Below, one piece after another: positions 1-5,202 of a DNA stretch of 5,202 nt. The position numbers were made by a program, and so were the translations under genes. The notes below the pieces were generated by a model. The model did not search any database and had not been told where the DNA came from. It saw only the letters and a list, made by a program, of their open reading frames with translations. Origin of the DNA: Pseudomonadota bacterium (lineage in GTDB: Bacteria > Desulfobacterota > Desulfobacteria > Desulfobacterales > C00003060); contig JADFWI010000353.1 in assembly GCA_015222985.1 (NCBI GenBank), forward strand, positions 1 to 5,202. Direction: 5' to 3'. Each line of letters begins with the position of its first letter. Position 1 is the stretch's first letter.

Positions 1-6
1 GTTCTT

Positions 7-21
7 GCGGAGAACCTCCGC
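7..21. repeat. Small GC-rich hairpin
   Basis: GCGGAG and CTCCGC form a perfect 6-bp stem around a 3-nt AAC loop. The stem sits inside an alternating pattern GTTCT / AGAAC / GTTCT (1-5, 11-15, 22-26), so two mutually exclusive pairings are possible. No T-tract follows on either strand, so it does not look like an intrinsic terminator. It may be the edge of a feature that lies mostly outside the window. The function is unknown. Confidence 0.35.
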
Positions 22-60
22 GTTCTAAGGTTGACAAACTCACAAAAAGTCTCAACAACC

Positions 61-138
61 TGTCATTTCGAGCGCAGCGAGAAATCTTTCCCCCTAACAG
101 CCGAAAATACAAGATTTCTCCCTGCGGTCGAAATGACA
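61..138. repeat. 78-bp imperfect inverted-repeat element (intergenic repeat or MITE-like)
   Basis: Two 28-nt arms (61-88 and 111-138) are reverse complements with only two mismatches and flank a 22-nt centre (89-110). The outer ends read TGTCATTTCGA and TCGAAATGACA. No clear target-site duplication is visible in the flanks. Translation of the left arm gives the CHFERSEKS-type peptide that is familiar from spurious ORFs over dispersed intergenic repeats in many bacterial genomes, so this is probably one copy of a multi-copy palindromic repeat and not a gene. It lies just beyond the aprBA terminator, a typical site for such repeats. Copy number cannot be judged from one window. Confidence 0.75.
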
Positions 139-183
139 CATCCAACGGATTCCACTTTCTACGATTCCATCAAGGTTCAAGTT

Positions 184-221
184 AAAAAAACCTCCAGGCG
201 CCGCAAGAGCGGCACCTGGAG
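184..221 (-). terminator. Rho-independent terminator of aprBA
   Basis: Read on the minus strand, a 13-bp stem (209-221 with 192-204) closes over a 4-nt loop at 205-208. All pairs are Watson-Crick except one G-U wobble. The stem is followed directly by seven T residues (190 down to 184). It starts about 37 nt after the aprA stop codon and is correctly oriented to end the aprBA transcript. On the plus strand the wobble becomes a C-A mismatch and no T-tract follows, so it acts mainly in the minus direction. Confidence 0.93.
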
Positions 222-257
222 TGTTAGGATATTATCCCCTCACAGGAATCGTAACCC

Positions 258-2213
258 CTAGGGAATGACCTTGATATACTCCTTCTTAATCATAGTCCAC
301 TCTCCGCTCGCCGGATCATACTTGGAATTCCCAAAACAGAACCAATTTTCATCATCGGTGTTCGGAAAGTCTGCCCTGTAGTAGAAGCCCGGATAGCGGG
401 ACTCCTCCCTGAAGAGCATATGCCGGTTATGGAGCTCAACGGTCCAGAGTCTGTGTCTCATCTCATGGGCCCGCAAGAGTTCATGCAGGTCGCCGGCGCC
501 CAGCTTGAAAGAATCCTCATGCATCACCTTGAACATTTCCATGAGGATCTTGAGATTGGTGCCGTTCGTCTGATAGTACGTGGCCCATCCGGCGCCGTAC
601 TCATTAGTAGCCTTCATCAACCGCATGGAAAAGCCAGAGGGCTTGATGTAATTCGGGTTGATGTCATTTGTTGTGGTATACTCATAGTTATCAAGGAAGA
701 GTCTCACCGGTTGCCACAGATAGTCTACGACCTCCTGTGCGGACTCCTTGGGCGCCGGCGCATAGTCGGCATTGTCGCCCACATACTTGCACATCGCCTT
801 AATAGCAATACGGCCCTCTGCGTGGGAGCCTGAGGAAAACTTATGCCCGGAGGCGCCTACAACGTCACCGGCGATAAAGAGGCCGTTTACGGTCGTCATG
901 CGGTTATAACCCGTCTTGTAGGCATCCGGCACCCAGTCTTCCATCGGCCCGCCGCACCATACACCGCAGCAGCCGGAATGAGAACCGAGCAGATACGGCT
1001 CCGTGGGCATGATCTCTGACATGGTCTTTTCAGGCTCAATGTTGTTTGCGCACCACAGGTTGGCCTGGCCGCAGGTCATGTCAAGGAAGTCTTCCCATGC
1101 CTCGGATTCGAGGTGCTTGAGCTCTTTCTTGTCCAGCTTCGCTGCAAGCGCGGCCAGGGCGGTCGGGGTATCAAGAAAGACCGGGCCACGGCCCTCTTTC
1201 ATCTCCGCCAGCATCACGTGGTTCCTCAGACACGTGGGGGTCACCGCAGCCGTTCCGTAAGGCGCATATTTTTCGAGCTCGGCCTTGGTAAAGTCACTCA
1301 ACAGATAGTTTTCACCCATCCCGTTTTGGACCTTTGCCTTGAAGAGAAGGAACCAGGCGCCCACCGGACCATAACCATCCTTGAAGCGAGTCGGGGTGAA
1401 ACGGTTTTCCATCATGGTCATTTCAGCGCCGGCCTCCATGCAAAGGGTATAGCCGGACCCGGAGTTCCATACCGGAAACCAGGCACGTCCCTTGCCCTCA
1501 CCCTGGGAGCGGGGCATGTAAATGTTTACGGCGCCGCCGCAGGCAACCAGTGTGGACTTGGCCTTGATAATGAAGACCTTGTTATCGCGCACGCTAAAGC
1601 CGCAAGCGCCAGCAACGGTGTTCTCCTTGTTGGCATCCAGGAGGAGCTTCGTAAGGTAGACTCTCTCCAGGATATTTTCTTCGCCGAGCGCCTTCTTGGC
1701 AGCTTCTGCCACGATGCACTTGTAAGATTCGCCGTTGATCATGATCTGCCATTTGCCGGTGCGCACAGGCGCGGCCCCGTCTTTCAGCAGGCCCAACTCG
1801 AGGCCCTTTGCGCCGTCGATGTTCTTGCCCTCCGGACTCAGTTTCCAACACGGGAGACCCCACTCTTCAAAGAGATGGACAGAGTCATCCACGTGGCGGC
1901 CTACATCATAGACAAGGTCATCGCGGGTAATACCCATGAGGTCATTTCTAACCATCTCGACGTAGTCTTCAATCGGGTTTTCGCCAATATAGGTGTTGAT
2001 CGCTGAAAGCCCCTGGGCAACCGCGCCGCTTCGCTCCATGGCCGCCTTGTCAACCAGAAGGACTTTCATGTCGCCCGACCATTTCTTGGCCTCAAAGGCA
2101 GCCCCGCAGGCAGCCATGCCGCCGCCGATAATCAACAAATCGACTTCTCTTTCCTCAACTTCAGGATCTCTTACCGCGAGAAGCTCTCCCGTCGGTTTAC
2201 TAGGTATTGCCAT
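258..2213 (-). CDS. aprA: Adenylylsulfate (APS) reductase, alpha subunit
   Basis: This is the catalytic FAD subunit of dissimilatory APS reductase, which reduces APS to sulfite and AMP in the cytoplasm. The 651-residue length is normal for the family. The N-terminal dinucleotide-binding motif GGGMAACGAAFEA lies at about residues 30-42, with the acidic end of the second strand at D55. A second FAD-contact region, GLFIAGDVVGASGHKFSSG, starts at about 443. Segments that look like the active site are present: AINTYIG (N73), RAWFPVW (W245), RFTPTRFKDGYGP (R276) and GSHSGCCGVWCGGP (H411). I infer these match the Asn, Trp, Arg and His described in the Archaeoglobus enzyme. The ATG start is fixed by a strong AAGGAGGA site (2221-2228) 7 nt upstream. 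It lies 70 nt downstream of aprB in the same transcript and is followed by a strong terminator. No frameshift or truncation is seen. The reductive direction is inferred from overall similarity, since the sulfur-oxidising form uses the same fold. Confidence 0.98.
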   Translation of the reverse strand: MAIPSKPTGELLAVRDPEVEEREVDLLIIGGGMAACGAAFEAKKWSGDMKVLLVDKAAMERSGAVAQGLSAINTYIGENPIEDYVEMVRNDLMGITRDDLVYDVGRHVDDSVHLFEEWGLPCWKLSPEGKNIDGAKGLELGLLKDGAAPVRTGKWQIMINGESYKCIVAEAAKKALGEENILERVYLTKLLLDANKENTVAGACGFSVRDNKVFIIKAKSTLVACGGAVNIYMPRSQGEGKGRAWFPVWNSGSGYTLCMEAGAEMTMMENRFTPTRFKDGYGPVGAWFLLFKAKVQNGMGENYLLSDFTKAELEKYAPYGTAAVTPTCLRNHVMLAEMKEGRGPVFLDTPTALAALAAKLDKKELKHLESEAWEDFLDMTCGQANLWCANNIEPEKTMSEIMPTEPYLLGSHSGCCGVWCGGPMEDWVPDAYKTGYNRMTTVNGLFIAGDVVGASGHKFSSGSHAEGRIAIKAMCKYVGDNADYAPAPKESAQEVVDYLWQPVRLFLDNYEYTTTNDINPNYIKPSGFSMRLMKATNEYGAGWATYYQTNGTNLKILMEMFKVMHEDSFKLGAGDLHELLRAHEMRHRLWTVELHNRHMLFREESRYPGFYYRADFPNTDDENWFCFGNSKYDPASGEWTMIKKEYIKVIP

Positions 2214-2220
2214 ATCCGTA

Positions 2221-2261
2221 TCCTCCTTAATGTTAATGATAAATTCTTTGTTTGATCAAAC
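2221..2261 (-). other. aprB-aprA spacer: strong RBS and 12-bp palindrome
   Basis: The 70-nt spacer between aprB and aprA holds the aprA Shine-Dalgarno sequence (AAGGAGGA on the minus strand, 2221-2228) and, 22 nt before it in transcript order, a perfect palindrome GTTTGATCAAAC (2250-2261). No terminator-like structure is seen, consistent with one bicistronic mRNA. A 12-bp palindrome is expected about once by chance in a window of this size, so no function is claimed for it. The RBS itself is unambiguous. Confidence 0.6.
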
Positions 2262-2283
2262 GTCTCCTGACAGGCTCGAACTT

Positions 2284-2715
2284 CTAGAGCTTAGGAGTGG
2301 GCAGCGTCATGCCGGCGGCTTCTTCAGTGGAAAGCAAGCCGGAGTCAAGATCCTTACCCTTCAGATCTTCGTACGCGTTAGCCGCACCTTCTGCTGTGGT
2401 CCGGATGGGGAACTTAAAACGCTTGATCATACCGTTTCTGAACTTACAGGTCCACATCACATCCTCAGAACCTCTCATGGGCATAATGCTGGAGCCGAGG
2501 GGAACGAAGTCAGAATAGCCTCTCACCTCTATGGCCTGGGTGGGGCAGATCTTGACACATGAAAAGCACTCCCAGCACTGGTCGGGCTCCTGGTTATAGG
2601 CTTTCATGGCCACTGGGTCCAGGACCATGAGGTCATTGGGACAGATGTACATGCAAGCAGTCTTATCCCCGCCCTTGCAGCCATCACATTTTTCTTGAAT
2701 TACGAAACTTGGCAT
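2284..2715 (-). CDS. aprB: Adenylylsulfate (APS) reductase, beta (ferredoxin-like) subunit
   Basis: This is the electron-transfer subunit of dissimilatory APS reductase. It carries two [4Fe-4S] clusters that pass electrons from the donor to the FAD of AprA. Eight cysteine ligands are visible: C10, C13, C21 and C25 (a CxxC-x7-C-x3-CP set with an enlarged spacing) and C47, C50, C53 and C57 (classic CxxCxxCxxxCP). W48, next to the second set, matches a Trp described between the clusters in the Archaeoglobus protein. After about residue 65 comes the AprB-specific C-terminal part, which in known structures wraps around AprA. At 143 residues it is near normal length, perhaps slightly short at the tail. 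The ATG start is supported by an AGGAGGT site (2722-2728) 6 nt upstream. It is the first gene of the aprBA operon. Confidence 0.97.
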   Translation of the reverse strand: MPSFVIQEKCDGCKGGDKTACMYICPNDLMVLDPVAMKAYNQEPDQCWECFSCVKICPTQAIEVRGYSDFVPLGSSIMPMRGSEDVMWTCKFRNGMIKRFKFPIRTTAEGAANAYEDLKGKDLDSGLLSTEEAAGMTLPTPKL

Positions 2716-2768
2716 TGATCTACCTCCTAAAATTGATTTTTTTGATTACTCCTGATGAGAGATCCCTT

Positions 2769-2786
2769 CCACATGTTCTCATGTGG
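2769..2786. promoter_or_regulatory. Palindrome in the probable aprBA leader or operator region
   Basis: CCACATG and CATGTGG form a perfect 7-bp inverted repeat around a 4-nt TTCT spacer, about 54 nt upstream of the aprB start codon. Its TGTTCTCA core recurs at 2814-2821, exactly 40 bp away in the same orientation. It could be an operator or an mRNA stem-loop in the 5' leader. It does not resemble the Rex-type or HcpR-type operator patterns I know of (TTGTGA...TCACAA). A regulatory role is inferred only from position and symmetry. Confidence 0.35.
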
Positions 2787-3213
2787 TTCAGTATCTCGCG
2801 TCTAATACGCACCTGTTCTCACATCCCCCCTTTCAACTAATTTTTCTTCAAACATACCCCATCACTGTAAAGATGGCTCTCACGGCTTGAAACACCCTTG
2901 GCCGGCGCCAAAATGCGCAGCCCTAACTAATCTCGCGCTTTCACAATCCGCCAGGTAAACGCATCCACCAATTTCCCCAATAAAGGAAGAAAAGGCGAAG
3001 TATTGACAACTCAAACTCACAGCGTTGAACTCACGTTGCCGCCCCAGATTCATCTGATTCGCCACGGCTTCACACCTGTCATAATGGTTCCCAGAATACC
3101 GCTTCGGCACGAAGATGGTTGGGGGATTTTGTAAAGAAATTCAATAGATTGTGCTGTCCCCCAGAAAGTCCCTCCTGATTATCACTATAGGGCCATCTTG
3201 TCAAGGCCTTTTT

Positions 3214-3217
3214 AGGG
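3214..3217 (+). promoter_or_regulatory. Ribosome binding site supporting the GTG start of the YkgJ-like gene
   Basis: AGGG lies 7 nt upstream of the GTG at 3225. Later in-frame ATG codons at 3282 and 3351 lack a comparable purine-rich site at the right distance, so the GTG start is preferred. The site is only moderate, and a shorter protein starting at 3351 cannot be excluded. Confidence 0.5.
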
Positions 3218-3224
3218 TATTCTT

Positions 3225-4154
3225 GTGGAAAAACAGACAGGAAGCACAAAAAAAATCCTGGCGTATCTCGGCCCGATACCCATGACCGGAAGCCGATCAC
3301 CTCAGACCATTCCTTTGGATCCCCGTCTTGTTGACTTCAGGTCACCCAAAATGGTAGATGAGAACCGAATTCTCGTACAATGGAAGGAAATCGACGTTGT
3401 GGGGCAACAGCAGATGCCTATGGAGGACTTTCAAGAACTCACCCTGGATGACACGTTCCGGTTTTCTTGCCACCCCGGCATTGCCTGCTTTAACCATTGC
3501 TGTCGTGATCTGAATCAGTTCCTGACACCCTATGACATCCTGCGTCTCAAGAACAGACTCAAACTTACTTCTCACCAGTTCTTAAGTCAATACACCGTGT
3601 GTCATATCGGGCCAAGAAGCGGGCTGCCGGTCGTCTCGCTCAAGATGCTCACAGATGAAAACCTGAATTGTCCTTTTGTGAGCCCAGCCGGCTGCGCAGT
3701 CTATGAAGATCGCCCTGGCTCTTGCCGCATGTATCCCCTCGGCCGCGTTGCTTACAGAAAACACGGGAAGCAAGCCTGCCAGGAACGCTATTTCCTTATC
3801 AGGGAGGCCCACTGCCTTGGCTTTAATGAGTCAAAGCAATGGACGGTGAGAGAGTGGAAGAAAAACCAGCAACTGGAAACCCACAACGATATGAGTGACC
3901 TGATGATGGACATCTTGTCACTGAAAAACCGGAGTGGGAAAAAGGAGTTAACCAAGGAAGAAAATGACCTCTTTTACATGGCCTGCTACGACCTGGACAG
4001 ATTCAAGGACTTTGCATTTGAAAAGAGGCTTTGGGATACCTCGTCAGTTGAGAAGAGTGTAAGTCAAGACATCCAAGAAGACGATGTGGCATTGATGCGA
4101 TTTGGTATTGAGTGGACAAAGCGTACCCTCTTTGGAGAGCCAAATGGAACTTAA
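3225..4154 (+). CDS. YkgJ-type cysteine-rich putative metal/Fe-S-binding protein
   Basis: This 309-residue protein belongs to the YkgJ-like family (putative zinc- or iron-chelating / Fe-S proteins), whose biochemical role is not established. The core begins with FSC-x5-C-x3-CC (C82, C88, C92, C93), followed by the typical LTPYDILRLKNRL segment (about 100-112). Next come CPF (C149), a GCAVYEDRPGSCRMYPLG stretch (C157, C167), C185 and HCLGF (C197). This cysteine set is the expected metal-binding arrangement. C126 and C254 are additional. The first 80 residues and the charged C-terminal 100 lie outside the core and match nothing I know. No signal peptide or membrane segment is seen, so it is probably cytoplasmic. 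The start is GTG with a moderate RBS. Its end overlaps the next gene by 11 bp, implying translational coupling with the SDR. Similar proteins are common in Desulfobacterota, so presence beside aprBA does not prove a sulfur role. Confidence 0.85.
   Translation: MEKQTGSTKKILAYLGPIPMTGSRSPQTIPLDPRLVDFRSPKMVDENRILVQWKEIDVVGQQQMPMEDFQELTLDDTFRFSCHPGIACFNHCCRDLNQFLTPYDILRLKNRLKLTSHQFLSQYTVCHIGPRSGLPVVSLKMLTDENLNCPFVSPAGCAVYEDRPGSCRMYPLGRVAYRKHGKQACQERYFLIREAHCLGFNESKQWTVREWKKNQQLETHNDMSDLMMDILSLKNRSGKKELTKEENDLFYMACYDLDRFKDFAFEKRLWDTSSVEKSVSQDIQEDDVALMRFGIEWTKRTLFGEPNGT
4134..4139 (+). promoter_or_regulatory. Ribosome binding site fixing the SDR start
   Basis: GGAGAG sits 4 nt upstream of the ATG at 4144, inside the last codons of the preceding gene. 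The frame is open further upstream to a TTG at 4102, but the protein beginning MELKGKVALV starts exactly where SDR proteins normally start, so the ATG is chosen. Confidence 0.75.
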
Positions 4155-4962
4155 GGGAAAAGTAGCCCTGGTACTGGGCGCCATCAAGGGAATTGGCAAA
4201 GGGATCGGGCTTGCCTTGGCCAGAGAAGGCGTGAAGGTGGCCCTGACCTATTATGATTGGGAAGAACATTTGAAGCAGATGAACCATGACTTTGAACAGG
4301 CTGGGGCCGAGCATCTCGCAATCAGGATAAACCTCCTCGACACAGATGAAATATCCTCCATGATTGATAAGGTCATCGACAGATTCGGCCGGCTCGATAT
4401 TCTCATAAATAATATTGAGCGTGGCGGGTGGCCCGTCGTCCACGGTTCTTATGTCCGGGAACAATGGGACCTGGAGTTGGCCACCACGCTTCGGGCAAAA
4501 TGGTGGGTCTACAACTCAGCTCTCCCCCACTTGAAGGCCTCCGGGGACGGTGTCGTAGTTAACATTTCATCTATTGCCGGGCTCGTTGGCAGAAGCGGGC
4601 CTGCAGGCAGGATCTTCAATGACGGTTACGCAGCCGCTAACAGGGCCGTGTCCTCCTTTACTGAGACCTGGGCGCGAGAAGCTGCGCCTGAAGTGAGGGT
4701 CAATGAGCTGATGCTCGGCCTGGTTGACACACGCCACGGCCCTGAAACCCGAGGGTGGGGCCTGCTCGGCGAGAGCCAACGTCAAGAGATCATTGATCAC
4801 ACTCTCCTGCGGCGACTGGGTCATATCGAAAATGTTGTAAAAGCGGCGCTTTTTATCATTCGGGATGCATCTTTCATGACCGGCAGCGTGCTCAGGCTTG
4901 ACGGAGGCTATATGCTGGGCGGAGAATATTCTGAGCCAATGCCAAAAGGAGTGATTGAGTAG
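4144..4962 (+). CDS. Divergent short-chain dehydrogenase/reductase (SDR), catalytic Lys replaced
   Basis: This 272-residue protein has the classical SDR length and fold pattern, nearest in style to FabG-like oxidoreductases. The nucleotide-binding loop is LGAIKGIGKGIG (residues 11-22), with Leu where TGxxxGIG normally has Thr. The usual NNAG reads NNIE (89-92). The strand with the catalytic Ser is VVNISS (S143). The Tyr motif is Y162-AAAN166, so the Lys of YxxxK is Asn, and the Asn expected near 115 is Thr. The Asp usual in the adenine-contact strand appears as N63, and the usual PG after VN is LG. The C-terminal LRLDGGYML segment is normal. The family normally performs NAD(P)H-linked carbonyl/hydroxyl chemistry. 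With the Lys missing, activity is doubtful or altered, and the substrate is unknown. The gene overlaps the YkgJ-like gene by 11 bp, has its own RBS, and is intact with no sign of being a pseudogene. Confidence 0.9.
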   Translation: MELKGKVALVLGAIKGIGKGIGLALAREGVKVALTYYDWEEHLKQMNHDFEQAGAEHLAIRINLLDTDEISSMIDKVIDRFGRLDILINNIERGGWPVVHGSYVREQWDLELATTLRAKWWVYNSALPHLKASGDGVVVNISSIAGLVGRSGPAGRIFNDGYAAANRAVSSFTETWAREAAPEVRVNELMLGLVDTRHGPETRGWGLLGESQRQEIIDHTLLRRLGHIENVVKAALFIIRDASFMTGSVLRLDGGYMLGGEYSEPMPKGVIE

Positions 4963-4994
4963 CAGAAGATAAGAGAGGATGCCACGAAAATACT

Positions 4995-5031
4995 ATATAT
5001 TGCGTTTTTTTTTGCATGGACCACAATATAT
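4995..5031. repeat. AT-rich inverted repeat with T9 loop after the SDR
   Basis: ATATATTG (4995-5002) and CAATATAT (5024-5031) are perfect 8-bp inverted arms around a 21-nt loop that contains nine consecutive T residues (5005-5013). It begins 33 nt after the SDR stop codon. It lacks the GC-rich stem followed by a T-tract of a canonical terminator, so a role in ending the YkgJ-like/SDR transcript is only possible. No better terminator is seen downstream within the window. Confidence 0.35.
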
Positions 5032-5033
5032 GC

Positions 5034-5062
5034 TTGACAATGGCTTTTGGACATGCTAAAAA
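5034..5062 (+). promoter_or_regulatory. Sigma70-like promoter, plus strand
   Basis: A perfect -35 box TTGACA (5034-5039) is followed after exactly 17 nt by TAAAAA (5057-5062), which matches 4 of 6 positions of the -10 consensus. The surroundings are AT-rich. A transcript would start near 5069 and run into the inverted repeat at 5121-5202. No ORF with an RBS begins in the remaining sequence, so it may drive a small RNA or a gene to the right of the window. Confidence 0.5.
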
Positions 5063-5120
5063 ATTTAAATGAAGTTAGAATTTTATTTTTCGTCAGCAAT
5101 TTTCGGGACAGGCTAACTGT

Positions 5121-5202
5121 TTTCGGCTCTGGGGGCCCGCCATTATGTCCTCCAGAAATACAGGCACGCTTGTGCTGCAAGTATTACACCCCAGAGCCGA
5201 AA
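5121..5202. repeat. Perfect 14-bp inverted repeat reaching the window edge
   Basis: TTTCGGCTCTGGGG (5121-5134) is the exact reverse complement of the last 14 bases (5189-5202). The loop is 54 nt and contains a minor GCAC-GCTT-GTGC hairpin (5164-5175). A 14-bp perfect match at this spacing is very unlikely by chance. The pairing may continue beyond the window. It could be the stem of a structured RNA, the ends of a small palindromic repeat, or part of a mobile-element terminus. No transposase is visible, and the reading frames over it are not convincing. Confidence 0.7.

Larger units (their letters stand above)
2716..3224. other. Divergent intergenic region between aprB and the YkgJ-like gene
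   Basis: These roughly 510 bp should hold the promoters for aprBA (minus) and for the YkgJ-like/SDR unit (plus). I see the aprB RBS, a palindrome (2769-2786), an 8-nt direct repeat (2774-2781 and 2814-2821), and the RBS of the plus-strand gene at its right end. I could not find a pair of -35/-10 boxes with good spacing for either direction. A minus-strand open frame at 2880-3110 starts with GTG, lacks an RBS and resembles no family I know, so I do not call it. The stretch 2880-3130 otherwise shows nothing recognisable. Its length would allow a long aprBA leader or a decayed gene. Confidence 0.6.

Noticed and set aside
31..59. TTGACA at 31-36 as a possible promoter
   Set aside because: No -10-like hexamer occurs at suitable spacing (the sequence 17 nt on is AACAAC).
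31..261. 76-codon plus-strand frame over the inverted repeat and terminator
   Set aside because: Its translation is that of the intergenic repeat (CHFERSEKS-type) and of the aprBA terminator. It has no RBS.
1113..2006. 297-codon open frame on the plus strand, antisense to aprA
   Set aside because: It lies wholly inside aprA, has no RBS worth noting, and its translation resembles no protein family. It is a by-product of aprA codon composition.
2250..2261. Perfect palindrome GTTTGATCAAAC between aprB and aprA as an operator
   Set aside because: One such 12-bp palindrome is expected by chance in about 5 kb, and its place inside an operon makes an operator unlikely.
3003..3031. TTGACA at 3003-3008 as a promoter for the YkgJ-like gene
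   Set aside because: No acceptable -10 box lies 16-18 nt downstream, and it is more than 200 nt from the start codon.
2880..3110. 76-codon minus-strand frame in the divergent intergenic region
   Set aside because: It has a GTG start without a Shine-Dalgarno site, no recognisable family, and a length expected by chance.
3182..3192. TCACTATAGGG, an 11-nt match to the downstream half of the phage T7 promoter
   Set aside because: The upstream half of the T7 promoter is absent and nothing phage-like lies nearby, so it is a chance match.
4908..5180. 90-codon minus-strand frame overlapping the SDR end and the terminal inverted repeat
   Set aside because: It overlaps the well-supported SDR, crosses the promoter and repeats, and its translation looks like non-coding sequence.
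1..5202. CRISPR array, tRNA, rRNA or transposase genes
   Set aside because: I looked for regularly spaced direct repeats, cloverleaf-like segments and transposase-like ORFs and found none.

Overview
The window most likely comes from a sulfate-reducing bacterium of the Desulfobacterota (deltaproteobacterial) type. The anchor is a complete aprBA operon on the minus strand, encoding the two subunits of dissimilatory adenylylsulfate (APS) reductase. Base composition looks balanced, and the coding regions have clear Shine-Dalgarno sites. I cannot assign a genus without a database search.

Layout. Positions 1-257 are non-coding. They hold a small hairpin, a 78-bp imperfect inverted-repeat element, and a strong Rho-independent terminator that closes the aprBA transcript. 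aprA (258-2213) and aprB (2284-2715) follow on the minus strand, with aprB transcribed first. A divergent intergenic region of about 510 bp (2716-3224) separates them from a two-gene plus-strand unit. That unit is a cysteine-rich YkgJ-type putative metal/Fe-S-binding protein (3225-4154) and a divergent short-chain dehydrogenase/reductase (SDR; 4144-4962), whose reading frames overlap by 11 bp. The last 240 bp (4963-5202) contain an AT-rich inverted repeat, a good sigma70-like promoter, and a perfect 14-bp inverted repeat that runs to the window edge.

How the genes work together. AprB (two [4Fe-4S] clusters) passes electrons to the FAD of AprA, which reduces APS to sulfite and AMP in the cytoplasm. 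The usual partners, sat and qmoABC, are not in the window, and the terminator right after aprA suggests aprBA is transcribed without a downstream qmo. The YkgJ-like/SDR pair looks translationally coupled, but its function is unknown and I see no direct evidence linking it to sulfate reduction.

The most unusual observation is that the SDR has an intact Rossmann-fold architecture and Tyr but has Asn in place of the catalytic Lys (YxxxN), along with several other departures from SDR consensus motifs. The second is the unexplained promoter plus long inverted repeat at the right edge. I did not see convincing evidence of a wholly new multi-gene system.
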